Part shown: piece by piece, positions 45,484 to 59,779 of the stretch
Layout of the letters: every line of letters begins with the position of its first letter
Position numbering within the stretch: the first letter of the stretch is position 1
Source: Pseudomonadota bacterium
Lineage (GTDB): Bacteria > Pseudomonadota > Gammaproteobacteria > Acidiferrobacterales > Acidiferrobacteraceae
Assembly (NCBI GenBank): GCA_021841585.1
Contig: JAKBUS010000001.1
Coordinates: forward strand, 38,155 to 102,154
Direction: 5' to 3'
DNA: 64,000 nt
The notes under the pieces: model-generated
Told to the model about the DNA's origin: nothing
Database searches by the model: none
Seen by the model: only the letters and a program-made list of their open reading frames with translations
Program-made: the position numbers and the translations under genes

Positions 45484-46812
45484 GTGAGTCAGCCGACCGT
45501 CTGGAAAAAATGTTTGGACCGGCTCGAAGAGGAGCTGTCCGCGCAACAATTCAATACCTGGATCCGGCCGCTGCAGGCCGAGTGGGAGAAAAACTGTCTA
45601 CGGTTGCTCGCCCCCAACCGCTTTGTGACGGAATGGGTAAAGGACCGGTTCGCCGAGCGGATCGCCGAACTGGCAGCACAATATCAGGGCGGGTCGGGGG
45701 CTGTAAGCGTCATCGTGCAAGTGGGGAGCGCATCGGCAAAGAACGCGGCGCCGCCGAAAACTGTGAGCACCACGCGCCGCGAGACGCCGCAGAGTTCACG
45801 TCTCAATCCGGATTTTACCTTTGAGACCCATATCGAGGGAAAGTCCAACCAGCTGGCCCGCGCGGCCGCCCGCCAGGTCGGCGAGAACCCCGGCGGTGCC
45901 TACAATCCTCTTTTCATATATGGGGGCGTCGGGTTAGGAAAGACTCACTTAATGCAAGCGGCCGGCAATCTACTGACCACCCATAAGCGTGAGGCACGGG
46001 TGTCCTATGTCCATTCCGAACGGTTCGTGGCGGATATGGTGAAGGCCTTACAGCACAACGCCATCAACGAGTTTAAAAAACATTACCGCTCGCTCGATGC
46101 CCTATTGATTGATGACATTCAATTTTTTGCCGGCAAGGAACGTTCGCAAGAGGAATTCTTCCACACATTCAACGCCCTACTCGAAGGCCAGAAACAGGTC
46201 ATTATTACCGCCGATCGCTTCCCCAAGGAGTTTGTGGGTGTCGAGGAACGCTTGGTGTCACGGTTTGGTTCAGGGCTTACGGTCTCGATAGAGCCGCCGG
46301 AATTGGAGACCCGTGTCGCCATCTTGATTAAGAAGGCGCAGCAAGAAGGGATCCCCTTGCGCGACGAGGTCGCGTTTTTTATCGCCAAGCGCGTACGTTC
46401 CAATGTGCGAGAGCTGGAAGGGGCGCTGCGCCGTGTCATGGCGAGCGCCAACTTCACGGGCCGCGCCATTGACCTGACGCTCGCCGCCGAGAGCCTTAAA
46501 GACCTCCTCGCTTTTCAGGAACGACTCGTCACTATCGCTAATATTCAAAAGATGGTGGCCGAGTACTTCAAGATCCGGGTATCGGATCTCAGCGCCAAGA
46601 GCCGATCGCGTCAGGTCACGCGTCCCCGGCAGATTGCCATGGCGCTTTCCAAGGAATTAACCAACCACAGTCTCCCCGAAATCGGTAAGGAATTCGGGGG
46701 ACGTGATCACTCCACGGTCATTCATGCGTGCCGAAAGGTCAGCGAGCTTATAGAAGGGGACCCACGGATCAAGGAAGATTACGCGAACCTGACGCGGATA
46801 TTGACGACATAA
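45484..46812 (+). CDS. dnaA: chromosomal replication initiator protein DnaA
   Basis: [68 protein letters not shown] start 45484. Confidence 0.97.
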   Translation: MSQPTVWKKCLDRLEEELSAQQFNTWIRPLQAEWEKNCLRLLAPNRFVTEWVKDRFAERIAELAAQYQGGSGAVSVIVQVGSASAKNAAPPKTVSTTRRETPQSSRLNPDFTFETHIEGKSNQLARAAARQVGENPGGAYNPLFIYGGVGLGKTHLMQAAGNLLTTHKREARVSYVHSERFVADMVKALQHNAINEFKKHYRSLDALLIDDIQFFAGKERSQEEFFHTFNALLEGQKQVIITADRFPKEFVGVEERLVSRFGSGLTVSIEPPELETRVAILIKKAQQEGIPLRDEVAFFIAKRVRSNVRELEGALRRVMASANFTGRAIDLTLAAESLKDLLAFQERLVTIANIQKMVAEYFKIRVSDLSAKSRSRQVTRPRQIAMALSKELTNHSLPEIGKEFGGRDHSTVIHACRKVSELIEGDPRIKEDYANLTRILTT

Positions 46813-46814
46813 GC

Positions 46815-47030
46815 TGTGCATGAAAAAGGAGAAATCGGGCTTTTTCTGGAAAGCCGGGTTTTATGCACATCTGTCCACAAGCTTACCCACAGTCGGGGAC
46901 GATAGTTATACCGGGGTTATGGGTGACGATTAACGCTCGGATACCAGCTAAAGAGAGGGTTATCCACAGAAAAGGTGGGGCGTAATAATAAAAACAACAA
47001 AAGAGAGATCTATAAACCGTTTGTTACAGA
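46815..47030. other. oriC: candidate oriC (dnaA-dnaN intergenic region)
   Basis: DnaA boxes TTATGCACA (46861-46869) and TTATCCACA (46960-46968), near-matches TTACCCACA (46883-46891) and TGTGCATGA (46815-46823), GC block then AT-rich TAATAATAAAAACAACAAAAG. Confidence 0.7.
46837..46862 (+). terminator. possible dnaA terminator hairpin
   Basis: GGCTTT-TTCTGG-AAAGCC-GGG-TTTT. Confidence 0.45.
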
Positions 47031-47052
47031 CGAAGAGGATAACGGTATCCAT

Positions 47053-48156
47053 ATGCGGATTAACGTAGCGCGTGACGACCTTCTAAAGGCCTTGAGTGTG
47101 GTGGGGAGTGTGGTGGAGAGAAGGCAAGCGAAGCCGATCTTGACGCACATATTATTAACGGCGGGTGATGGCGAGATCGTGCTTACCGGGACCGACTTGG
47201 AACTCGAGGTCGTGGCGCGCTGCCCGGCCGAGGTTCAGGAGCCGGGTAAGGTGACGGTGCCCGGGAGGAAGTTCCTCGATATCGTCCGGACCCTGCCGGC
47301 GGAAAGCCAGTTGCGGTGCCAGATGGAAGGCGGGCGGTTTCGTGTGGCGATGGGGAAAAGCCGCTTTCAGTTGGCCACGCTGCCCGTGGAAGATTTTCCG
47401 AATCTCATGGATATTCAATGGGATATGACATTTTTGATGGCGCGGGCCGACCTTAGGCGCGCGATCGAGAAGACACAGTTTTGCATGGCGCAACAAGATG
47501 TGCGGTATTACCTGAATGGGGTGATGCTGGAGATGAGTGGCCGGGCATTGAGGGCAGTGGCCGCGGATGGGCATCGGCTGGCGTTGTGCGCGGCGGAGAT
47601 GGGGAGTGAGATTTCGGGGGAACGGCAGGTGATCGTGCCGCGCAAGGCGGTGGCGGAGATGGGCCGGTTCCTGGGGGATGGAAGCGTTCCGGTGGAGGTC
47701 GGCCTGTCGGCGAACCATATCCGGGTGTCGCAGGACAATTTGGTGTTCGTATCGAAGCTAGTCGACGGCCGATTCCCGGATTATCACCGGGTCATACCGC
47801 AGACCGTGAAGCATGAGGTGGCTTTGCCGCGCGGGCCGATATTGGAGATGTTGGGGCGCGTGGGTGTCGTGTCGACAGAGAAGTTTCGTGGGATCCGACT
47901 GCGGTTCCAAGGAAATATACTTGCGGCCAGTGCGACCAACACGGATCGCGATGAGGCCTGGGAGGAGTTGGAATTGACGGGGCCGGTGCCGGAGCTGGAG
48001 ATAGGGTTTAATGTGACCTACCTGGTGGAGGCGATCTCGGCGCTCGAGGAAGACGAGTTCATGTTCGGTTGGAACGACAGCAACGGCGGGGTGAGATTGA
48101 AGGCCGGGAAGTCGGGCGATGATCAGGTCTATGTGGTGATGCCGGTGCGTCTCTAG
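47053..48156 (+). CDS. dnaN: DNA polymerase III beta sliding clamp
   Basis: MRINVARDDLLKALSVVGSVVERRQAKPILTHILL; C-terminal YVVMPVRL. Confidence 0.96.
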   Translation: MRINVARDDLLKALSVVGSVVERRQAKPILTHILLTAGDGEIVLTGTDLELEVVARCPAEVQEPGKVTVPGRKFLDIVRTLPAESQLRCQMEGGRFRVAMGKSRFQLATLPVEDFPNLMDIQWDMTFLMARADLRRAIEKTQFCMAQQDVRYYLNGVMLEMSGRALRAVAADGHRLALCAAEMGSEISGERQVIVPRKAVAEMGRFLGDGSVPVEVGLSANHIRVSQDNLVFVSKLVDGRFPDYHRVIPQTVKHEVALPRGPILEMLGRVGVVSTEKFRGIRLRFQGNILAASATNTDRDEAWEELELTGPVPELEIGFNVTYLVEAISALEEDEFMFGWNDSNGGVRLKAGKSGDDQVYVVMPVRL

Positions 48157-48191
48157 GAGGAAGAAGGGGGCGCTTCGCGCGGGATGATGTT

Positions 48192-51705
<3,514 letters not shown>

Positions 51706-51711
51706 GGTTTT

Positions 51712-51948
51712 ATGGATGACGATGCCTACCGACCGATCCCGTGCGCGACCCAGGATCGGTATGAGCGCGCCATTATCACCGGGCAGCCGCTGGCCTTAAA
51801 CTGGCCTTACGGCGACCACCGAATCGATGACCGCGTGCGGGTCCTCGATCTAGAGACCTCTCAAGGGGTCGAGTATGTGCGCTTCATGGACAGCCGCGGC
51901 CGCCTCCATTGCGTGCGGCTAGACCACGTGCGCCTCCACGACGACTGA
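51712..51948 (+). CDS. Rof/YaeO-like Rho-binding antiterminator
   Basis: YRPIPCATQDRYERAIITGQPLALNW...VEYVRFMDSRGRLHCVRLDHVRL resembles E. coli Rof (YQPINCDDYDNLELAC...VEYLVVEAAGETRELRLDKI). Confidence 0.65.
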   Translation: MDDDAYRPIPCATQDRYERAIITGQPLALNWPYGDHRIDDRVRVLDLETSQGVEYVRFMDSRGRLHCVRLDHVRLHDD

Positions 51949-52235
51949 GCTTCGGCGCCCCTACGGCGCTCGCGGACACCAGCCCACGCCACCCCTGCGG
52001 CCCGCAGGTCGTAGTCGATCCGCGTCCACCGCCGTCTGTTCGCGCACCTTGTGCTGACACAACGCCGGCGCGGGCGAAAGTCGTGGCGCAGGGTGTCTCG
52101 GCGGGCGTTGCGGACATGATCGTATTCGGCGAGCGCCGGCATCCCTTCGAAATCCTGCACGGCGTGCCCCTAACGCCTCAACGAGTCGAATAAAGAAAGA
52201 CCGGACCTTCAGTTCGCGGCTTGCCTCAAGAGCGG

Positions 52236-53279
52236 ATGGTCGACACCGAACCCCCTGGCCGCCGGCCGGAGGCAGGTCCCCGGCCCCCGAGGCTCGGCGA
52301 CGCCGTTTTCAATGTCGGTACACAACCCAAAAAAGCGGAACCAAAAAATCCCCGCGGTGCCGACGCTGCCTTGCCCAAAGCAAAATTGACAAGCCCATCG
52401 CTCTTTGCCAATATTTTCGCAAGGCTCGCAAAACTTGCTCAGAGGCCGTCGGCCGATAAACCTCCGCCACCGGACGGGCGCCTCATGACACCCAGTGCCC
52501 TCGTTTCTCCGCCCCCCACCTACACCGTTGCCTACACCCAGCATGCCGGCAAGATTCGCGGTCATGCCCAGCAGGACTGCCTATGGGCGGGAGAATCCAT
52601 CTGGCAATGTGACGATCTGCCCGTGTCCGCCTACACGACGAATGCCCTGGCGCTATGTGTGGCGGTGGCCGATGGCGTGAGCGTAAGCCCAGCCCCCGCC
52701 AAAGCAAGCCAGGTCGTCATGGCGGCTTTGGCGAAAGAGTTCGCGCAGGGTCATGCCCTGGACGCCCGACTGGCCCGCCGTCTCCAGGCCCGTTTATGCG
52801 ATACCTTGGCCCATCACGGACGTACCCGTGGCTCAGCCACCACCCTCGCCGCCGTTCACCTTCACCCTCCGTACGCCACGATGCTCAATGTCGGCGACAG
52901 CCGCGTCTACCAAGTCACCGCGCAGAACCACTGGACCCAGCTCTCTCGGGATCACACCGTGCTGAATACCTTGATCGAAAAGGGGGAAGCCGACCCAAAC
53001 ACCCAATACGCCAGCTTCTACGGCGCGCTGGATTCCTGTCTGATCGCCGACGAGGAGGAGGCCGATTTCCGAATCCATACCTGCACCATCATTTTGGCGC
53101 TCGCGGACACCCTCGTCATTTGCACCGATGGGGTTCATGACACCCTGGGACACAAACTCGCCAGCTTGTTCGACCCGCAACAATCTTTGACCGAGCAAGT
53201 GACCCGCTGGCGAAAGGCCGTTCTCAAGGCCGGCGCCCCGGATAACCTGTCGCTGATCGCCGTGCGGGCCGCGTCATAG
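52236..53279 (+). CDS. PP2C-family serine/threonine phosphatase with Pro-rich N-terminal extension
   Basis: LCVAVADGVS, ATMLNVGDSRVYQV, SRDHT, LVICTDGVHDTL, APDNLSLIAVRA; start uncertain (ORF begins 52221). Confidence 0.8.
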   Translation: MVDTEPPGRRPEAGPRPPRLGDAVFNVGTQPKKAEPKNPRGADAALPKAKLTSPSLFANIFARLAKLAQRPSADKPPPPDGRLMTPSALVSPPPTYTVAYTQHAGKIRGHAQQDCLWAGESIWQCDDLPVSAYTTNALALCVAVADGVSVSPAPAKASQVVMAALAKEFAQGHALDARLARRLQARLCDTLAHHGRTRGSATTLAAVHLHPPYATMLNVGDSRVYQVTAQNHWTQLSRDHTVLNTLIEKGEADPNTQYASFYGALDSCLIADEEEADFRIHTCTIILALADTLVICTDGVHDTLGHKLASLFDPQQSLTEQVTRWRKAVLKAGAPDNLSLIAVRAAS

Positions 53280-53667
53280 CAATAACGATCCAAAAGTCCC
53301 TTGCCACACAACAATAACCGAGGCTTCAGTAACCGCGCCCTGTGTGCCCTACCGCAGGCCTCATACCGATCAAGCGCAGCGCGCGCTTGGCAAAAACCGT
53401 AAGACCCAGAGCCCACTCGAGTGCTTCGCAAAATACGGCCTAGCCTCGATCATCCACCCCATGAACGGCCAAACGGCCTCTGCGAGGGCCATTCCTGTCG
53501 CCAAACCTGCGTTGCGCCTTTTCCGACCAGCGTCCCGTCAGCGCCACCTCTGGCTTTACGGGTGACGGTTATGGGGTGACCACCCATTAACTTGCGGGAC
53601 ACAACCGCGCGCCCCGTTGCCGAAGGTCCCTAGAGTCCGCCCCCGCAGCCGCCACGTCCTGCCCCCT

Positions 53668-54330
53668 TCAGGTCGCGCCGCCCCTTTTAGTAAATCGCAG
53701 ATCGCGGGCCGCCTGCCCGAGTCTCAGGCCGCGCCGCTCAAACCGCGTCCACGGACGCGCCCCCCTACCCTCCTCGCCCAAGGTCAAGGCCGGAACCGAC
53801 GACGCCGCTTCAAGCATGGCATCGGCGTAAGGCGCCCAGTCCGTGGCCATGTGCAACACCCCTCCGGGGCGCAAAATGCGCGCCACCTCCCGGAGGAATG
53901 GGCTCTGCACCAGGCGCCGCTTATGGTGGCGGGTCTTTGGCCAGGGGTCGGGAAAAAACACCTGCACGGCCCCAATCCGTCCATCGGGGATCTGGCGCAA
54001 CAGCACCTGCACGTCCGCCTCAATCACGCGTACGTTCGCAAGCCCCGCCTGCTCAATGCCACGCAACACCTTAACAAGCCCCGCGCGATAGACCTCGACC
54101 CCGACATAATCGCGTGCCGAATCGCCTGCCGCCAAAGTCAGTAACGACTCACCATCTCCAAACCCAATATCCAAAACGACTTCCCGGCTCCCCTCTCCGA
54201 GCCTGTGCCACTCATGGTCGGCGATCGCTAGTCGTCCCCACAGGCGTTCGCGCGCGGCCTTTGCCGCGTCGCCCAGGGGCCGTTCCCGACGCGCGTAGCT
54301 GCGGATCTCGCGTGCCGGAAAGCCGTTCAC
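53668..54330 (-). CDS. trmB: tRNA (guanine-N7-)-methyltransferase
   Basis: [64 protein letters not shown]. Confidence 0.94.
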   Translation of the reverse strand: MNGFPAREIRSYARRERPLGDAAKAARERLWGRLAIADHEWHRLGEGSREVVLDIGFGDGESLLTLAAGDSARDYVGVEVYRAGLVKVLRGIEQAGLANVRVIEADVQVLLRQIPDGRIGAVQVFFPDPWPKTRHHKRRLVQSPFLREVARILRPGGVLHMATDWAPYADAMLEAASSVPALTLGEEGRGARPWTRFERRGLRLGQAARDLRFTKRGGAT

Positions 54331-55115
54331 GAGACCAGCCCGGCAGTGGGTGACGAGGGGTCAGCTGACGTGCGCCGTGGCATGCGCCCCGCGCGATAGG
54401 CCTGGCGGCCTGCCTCCACCCCCTTGCGCATGGCCTCAGCCATCATCACCGGGTCGCGGGCCGCCGCAATCGCCGTGTTCATCAGCACCCCATCACACCC
54501 AAGCTCCATGGCCACGGCCGCGTCCGAGGCCGTACCGACCCCGGCGTCGACCAGGATGGGCACGCGCGCATTTTCGACAATGAGGCGAATGTTCAAAGGG
54601 TTCCGTATACCCAGTCCGGAGCCGATGGGGGCCGCAAGCGGCATCACCGCGATGCAACCAATGGCCTCCAGTCGCTTGGCCGCAACCGGATCATCGCTTG
54701 TATAAACCATGACCTCGAAGCCTTCCGCCACCAACGTCTCGGCCGCTTTGATGGTCTCCATCATGTCCGGGAACAAGCTGCTTTTGTCGCCTATGACCTC
54801 GAGCTTCACAAGCCTGTGATCATCCAACAGCTCGCGCGCCAGTCGGCAAGTCCGCACCGCCTCGTCTGCCGTATAGCAGCCGGCGGTGTTGGGCAGGATC
54901 GTGAATCGCTCCGGGGGCAAGACCTCAAGCAGGTTGGGCTCGCCCGGATTTTGGCCGAGGTTGGTGCGTCGCACCGCCACGGTAACGATCTCCGCCCCGC
55001 TCGCCTCGATCGCGCGCCGCGTTTCGTCCAGGTCCTTGTATTTTCCTGTCCCGACGAGCAATCGCGAACCAAATGTGCGCGCACCCAGCCGCCAAACATC
55101 ATTTCCTTGCGCCAT
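54327..55115 (-). CDS. thiG: thiazole synthase
   Basis: [64 protein letters not shown]. Confidence 0.95.
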   Translation of the reverse strand: MAQGNDVWRLGARTFGSRLLVGTGKYKDLDETRRAIEASGAEIVTVAVRRTNLGQNPGEPNLLEVLPPERFTILPNTAGCYTADEAVRTCRLARELLDDHRLVKLEVIGDKSSLFPDMMETIKAAETLVAEGFEVMVYTSDDPVAAKRLEAIGCIAVMPLAAPIGSGLGIRNPLNIRLIVENARVPILVDAGVGTASDAAVAMELGCDGVLMNTAIAAARDPVMMAEAMRKGVEAGRQAYRAGRMPRRTSADPSSPTAGLVS

Positions 55116-55117
55116 CT

Positions 55118-55318
55118 TTAACCACCCCCAATTGCCTGAACAATCTCGATCCGATCGCCGTCTCGCAGGACACGCGTGCTGTGCTGGGCGCGGGGCACGA
55201 TCTCGTGGTTGATCTCGACTGCGATGCGCTTACCCACAAGCCCCATATCGACCAACAAAGCCGTGAGGCCCATGGTGTCGGGGAAGGTCCGAGACGTTCC
55301 GTTCACATAAATCTGCAT
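55118..55318 (-). CDS. thiS: sulfur carrier protein ThiS
   Basis: [14 protein letters not shown]...[14 protein letters not shown] with C-terminal GG; adjacent to thiG. Confidence 0.88.
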   Translation of the reverse strand: MQIYVNGTSRTFPDTMGLTALLVDMGLVGKRIAVEINHEIVPRAQHSTRVLRDGDRIEIVQAIGGG

Positions 55319-55380
55319 GGACAATGGCACGTATCCCCAAAAAACGGTATATTGTATTGCCTCTCAGGCCGTCCGGCTAT

Positions 55381-55454
55381 GCGGGTGTAGTTCAATGGTA
55401 GAACTTCAGCTTCCCAAGCTGATAGCGAGGGTTCGATTCCCTTCACCCGCTCCA
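55381..55454 (+). tRNA. tRNA-Gly (CCC)
   Basis: GCGGGTG/CACCCGC acceptor stem, anticodon arm TCAGC-TTCCCAA-GCTGA, GGTTCGATTCC T arm, encoded CCA. Confidence 0.95.
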
Positions 55455-55827
55455 CCTCAACCTTCCAGAGACCCCCAGGGGACGCGCGGGACCAGAACCA
55501 CGCGGCGTCAATGCGTCGGCGGCCCTATTCCCCCGATCACGCCTTCTCGCACATGATGCAGATGGCGCGGCGCACCCAAGCGGGGGCGTCGCAACGGCCC
55601 TTCATCCCAACACCCGACCCTTGAAGACCGATGATCCCCAGCAAACCGCGGGTTCCTGACCTGAATCGGCTATAGGCCCCGCCTCCGCCCTCGATGTCCA
55701 CGCCTCCCCGAACATCAAGACTTGGCTGACCGGGCGCCCTCGGCCGGACCCCTATGCGCACCCCGGACCTATGGTCAGCACCGCCGCGCCGCTTTAGACT
55801 GAGCCCCTTTCGTTTTCGGGCGGTAAC

Positions 55828-57711
55828 GTGAAAAAACGCACGCGCATCCTCGCCATCACGGCAAGTGTCATCGTGGTCCTGTTCGCGGCCGGCGTCGCCC
55901 TCCTCCCGGCGCTCATGACCTTGGACGGGGTCAAGGGCCAGATCGCCGAGACCCTGAGTCAGGCGACCGGCCGATCCGTCAGGATTCACAGGCTTAGCCT
56001 ATCGGTCTTCCCATGGTTCGGTATCCGCCTGGACGGGGCTACGCTTGGTAACGCCCGCGGTTTCGGGTCCGTCCCGCTGGCGCGCGTCGACGATGTGCGC
56101 ATCGAGGTGCGCATCATCCCCCTGCTCAACCGCCACATCGTGTTGCGCCGCGTGATCCTGACGGGCCTACGCCTGAACCTCCAGGAGAACGCAGCCGGTC
56201 TCACCAATTGGGCCACGCTGACCCGTGCCAAGCCCACGCCCCGCGCGGCTGCGGCCGCAAAGGCCGAGGCCCATGAGGCGCCGGCCTTTGTTCTTGCAAG
56301 CGCCGCAGGCCTTACCGTAAGACGCGCGTTCATCCGCTACGACAACGCCCGCACGCACAGCCGCGACACGCTGTCTGATCTGGCCTTGCGCCTAGGTGTC
56401 GTCGTGCCGGGACGGCCGGTGGCCATCAGCCTCCACGCCCTTTTGAAGACCGCGGGCCATCCGCCCCTCCCGTTTCGCCTCGCCGCCCAGGCCACCTACA
56501 AAGCGTCCGGGCTCACGCTCGCCCCGTTGCGCCTGCAGGTTGCAAACCTCGTCGCCCACGGCAGGCTCCATGTCCTGCACGCCACCGCGGGCATCAGTGC
56601 CAGCGGCCGGCTCATTGTGCCCCCATTCGCCCCACGCCCCCTGCTGGCGGCCCTGGGTCTCCATTACACGCCGCGCGACCCCCATGTCCTGCAGCAGTCC
56701 TCGGCAGACCTGAGCTTCCATTGGGATCCATCCGCGCTCACGCTCGCCCCGTTGCGCCTGACACTCGACAAAACCACCATCACCGGCGGCATTACGCGCA
56801 TCGCCCGCCCGCTCCTGTACCGGGCCCGCCTTGCCATCGACCACCTACGGCCGATGCCTTATCTCCCTGCGCCCGCCAGTACCTCACCTGCGGCATCACC
56901 CGTGCGCACACCTGCGGGGCGCGCGCCGCCGTCGACGATCACAAGCACCCCGCTAGTCGCCACCATCTTCTGCGGGCGCCTCCACGTCCACGGCTTGGTG
57001 GCCACAAATCTCCACGCCCATATCCGCTCGTCCGCCGGTCACGTCGTCGTGAAGCCGCTGACCATGGCGCTCTACCAAGGCCGCTTCGCGGGCACCATCA
57101 AGGCCGCGCTCGCCAGCCATCCGCGCGCCTGGCGCGTGAATGCCCTGATCCAAAACGTCCAGGCGAGCGCGGTCCTGCGCGCCCTGCATCTCTTTCCGGA
57201 ATTCTCGGGGGCCGTGGATGCCGATCTCCACCTCCATGGCTCGGGGACGAAGCTTCCCGCCATCGAGCGTAGCGCCTCAGGACGCCTGACCGCGAGCATG
57301 CCAAAGGGCACCCTCCGCGGCATCGACCTCGATTTCATCGCCAAGGATCCCAAGGCCGTGGCGGGCGCGCACAAGGCCCGCGCCAACCAGGGCACGGCGT
57401 TCTCCAACTTGCATGCCAGCGCCACCGTCTCCCACGGCGTCGTCCATATGGGCGCTCTGGCGCTTCATACCACACGCGCCGTCATCCATGGACACGGCCG
57501 CGTAACGCTTGCCACGAAGAGCATTAACTATCTGCTCGACGTAGCCTTGCCGAGCGGCTTCGTCATCCCGGTGCGCGTCCACGGTCCGGCCGGCCACATC
57601 CGGTTCAATGTTTCCCTGAACCGGCTATTCAGCGATTCCACCCACAATGGTCTCGGCAAGACCCTGAACACCCTGGGTGGCGTCCTGAAGCATGCCCTCG
57701 GCATTCCCTAG
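55828..57711 (+). CDS. AsmA-family protein
   Basis: N-terminal TM, ATGRSVRIHRLSLSVFPWFGIRLDGATLGNARGFG; FSNLHASATVSHGVVHMGALALHT C-terminal region. Confidence 0.85.
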   Translation: MKKRTRILAITASVIVVLFAAGVALLPALMTLDGVKGQIAETLSQATGRSVRIHRLSLSVFPWFGIRLDGATLGNARGFGSVPLARVDDVRIEVRIIPLLNRHIVLRRVILTGLRLNLQENAAGLTNWATLTRAKPTPRAAAAAKAEAHEAPAFVLASAAGLTVRRAFIRYDNARTHSRDTLSDLALRLGVVVPGRPVAISLHALLKTAGHPPLPFRLAAQATYKASGLTLAPLRLQVANLVAHGRLHVLHATAGISASGRLIVPPFAPRPLLAALGLHYTPRDPHVLQQSSADLSFHWDPSALTLAPLRLTLDKTTITGGITRIARPLLYRARLAIDHLRPMPYLPAPASTSPAASPVRTPAGRAPPSTITSTPLVATIFCGRLHVHGLVATNLHAHIRSSAGHVVVKPLTMALYQGRFAGTIKAALASHPRAWRVNALIQNVQASAVLRALHLFPEFSGAVDADLHLHGSGTKLPAIERSASGRLTASMPKGTLRGIDLDFIAKDPKAVAGAHKARANQGTAFSNLHASATVSHGVVHMGALALHTTRAVIHGHGRVTLATKSINYLLDVALPSGFVIPVRVHGPAGHIRFNVSLNRLFSDSTHNGLGKTLNTLGGVLKHALGIP

Positions 57712-57713
57712 CG

Positions 57714-58727
57714 GTGGACGATTTCGCGCGCCGGCTGCTTGCCTGGTATCGCCGCCATGGGCGCCACGACCTCCCATGGCAGGTCGGCGACCCCTATGCG
57801 CGTTGGCTCGCCGAGGTCATGCTCCAGCAGACCACGGTGACCGCTGTCATCCCCTATTTTCAGCGCTTCATGAATGCTTTTCCGACCGTGCAGGCGCTCG
57901 CCCGGGCCTCCCAGGACGAGGTCCTCGTCCACTGGGCGGGCCTCGGATACTATGCGCGGGCGCGCAATCTTCATGCCGCCGCCCGTCGCATCACCGAACA
58001 GTACGCCGGCGATTTTCCGCGCACCGCAGAGGCCTGGGCGGCCCTGCCCGGGGTGGGGCCGTCGACCGCCGCGGCGATCGTGGCGTTTGCCTTCGGAATC
58101 CCCGCGCCCATACTCGACGCCAACGCCCGCCGCGTATTGGCCCGTTACCACGCGGTAAGCGGCCGAGATGCGCGCGCCCTGCGCGAGCTCTGGATGCACG
58201 CCCGCGACCACACCCCCACGCGTGAAGCGGCCGCCTATACGCAAGCGATCATGGACCTCGGTGCGCTGGTCTGCCGCAAGACCCCGGACTGCGCCGCCTG
58301 CCCGGTCGCCGCGGACTGCGCCTTCGAGGGCGAGGACGTGCCAGTTATGCGGCGAGCGCGCCCCGAGCGCGCGGTATTCATGGCCGTGATTCGCGATCCG
58401 AAGCGCGGCTTCTTGCTGGTACGCAGGCCCCCCCACGGTGTCTGGGGCGGGCTCTGGAGTCTGCCGGAAAGCGCCGAGCTCAAAGACCTGCCGGCGGCGG
58501 TCGCGGCCTTGGGTCTTGAGCCCCGGCTGGGCACGGCCGCGGCGCCTATCCGCCATGTATTTACCCACTTCCGGCTAACCATAACGCCGATCCCCATCGA
58601 GGGGGCGTCTCAAGGATGCGGCGTAGCGGAGCGCGGCGACGTGATGTGGTATAAAGGACGCGGGCCTGGTCCCGGGATGCCAGCACCCATTCGCCGCCTG
58701 CTCAACCAATTTCTGGAGGTGCCATGA
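57714..58727 (+). CDS. mutY: A/G-specific adenine glycosylase
   Basis: [45 protein letters not shown]6-C-X2-C-X5-C cluster ([16 protein letters not shown]), Nudix-like C-terminus. Confidence 0.95.
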   Translation: MDDFARRLLAWYRRHGRHDLPWQVGDPYARWLAEVMLQQTTVTAVIPYFQRFMNAFPTVQALARASQDEVLVHWAGLGYYARARNLHAAARRITEQYAGDFPRTAEAWAALPGVGPSTAAAIVAFAFGIPAPILDANARRVLARYHAVSGRDARALRELWMHARDHTPTREAAAYTQAIMDLGALVCRKTPDCAACPVAADCAFEGEDVPVMRRARPERAVFMAVIRDPKRGFLLVRRPPHGVWGGLWSLPESAELKDLPAAVAALGLEPRLGTAAAPIRHVFTHFRLTITPIPIEGASQGCGVAERGDVMWYKGRGPGPGMPAPIRRLLNQFLEVP

Positions 58728-58999
58728 GTCGAACCGTATTGTGCGTGAAGCTCAAGAAAGAAGCGGAGGGCTTGGCCTACCCGACCTACCCAGGCGAGCT
58801 CGGCAAGCGGATCTTCGAGAGCGTCTCCAAGGAGGCCTGGGGACAATGGCTCGGCCACCAGACCATGCTCATCAACGAGTACCGCCTGAGCCCGATGGAC
58901 CCCAAGGCGCGCAAGTTTCTCGAAAAGGAAATGGAGTCGTATTTCTTTGGTGAGGGCTCGACGATCCCCGAGGGCTACAAGCCCCCGGGGAGCAAATGA
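58724..58999 (+). CDS. YggX-like Fe(2+)-trafficking / oxidative damage protection protein
   Basis: [55 protein letters not shown]. Confidence 0.93.
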   Translation: MSRTVLCVKLKKEAEGLAYPTYPGELGKRIFESVSKEAWGQWLGHQTMLINEYRLSPMDPKARKFLEKEMESYFFGEGSTIPEGYKPPGSK

Positions 59000-59008
59000 C
59001 CACGCGCC

Positions 59009-59734
59009 CTACGCGTGCCCCTTCACGAGGTTCGCCGTAAAGAAGTTCTTCGTCATGCGCCAGCCGGTCTCGGTGGCGCGCGCCTCGGCCGGGCCCGCCT
59101 TGTCCATGAAGGCATGCCCGACGTCTGGGAATACACTCATCGTATAGCGCTTGTTAGCGCGGCTCAGGCTTTCGGCCACGCGCGCGTGCTCATCGGGCCC
59201 TATCGAGGTATCTTGGGCCCCATAGCAAAGCAGTAGCGGCGCCTGCAGCCGCGGGACGTTGCCCAGAATCGAGGTCCGGCCGAGCATATCCTTGGGATTG
59301 TCTATTCCACCGCCATAGAAAGATATGGTTGCGCCGATGTCGTGCGGATAGCGTGTCGCCGCGAGGAATGCCAAACGACCGCCGTTGCAAAATCCCATGA
59401 CGCCAAGCCTGTCGGCCGCCACGTCCTTGCGCGCCTTAAAAAAACCGACGGCGCGATCGAAGGCATCCATCACCCCCTCGTCCCCGACGGCCTTAAATTT
59501 GGCCGCGGCCCCCTGAATATCCGGCGGCGCGAACAGCGCCCCGTCGTAGAAGTCGAGCACGAAGGCGGCAAATCCAAGCCCCGCAAGTTTCTCGCCCACG
59601 ACCCGCATATGGTCGTTGACACCCCAGATCTCCATGAACACGACCACGAGCGGCGCGGGGCCGCCGGGCGGCTTGACGAGGTAACCGCGCACATTGGACT
59701 CATCCAGATAAGCCGCGGATTTTTGCTTTTCCAT
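59009..59734 (-). CDS. dienelactone hydrolase family protein
   Basis: LGVMGFCNGGRLAFLAA nucleophile elbow, FPDVGHAFMD. Confidence 0.88.
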   Translation of the reverse strand: MEKQKSAAYLDESNVRGYLVKPPGGPAPLVVVFMEIWGVNDHMRVVGEKLAGLGFAAFVLDFYDGALFAPPDIQGAAAKFKAVGDEGVMDAFDRAVGFFKARKDVAADRLGVMGFCNGGRLAFLAATRYPHDIGATISFYGGGIDNPKDMLGRTSILGNVPRLQAPLLLCYGAQDTSIGPDEHARVAESLSRANKRYTMSVFPDVGHAFMDKAGPAEARATETGWRMTKNFFTANLVKGHA

Positions 59735-59779
59735 GTCAGTTTTCTCCTTTGGAACAAAGGATAAACGAAATCCGCCGCG

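Noticed and set aside
51949-52200. Possible small gene between the Rof-like ORF and PP2C (frames on both strands)
   Set aside because: Short, no recognisable motif, inconsistent frames; treated as intergenic or decayed sequence
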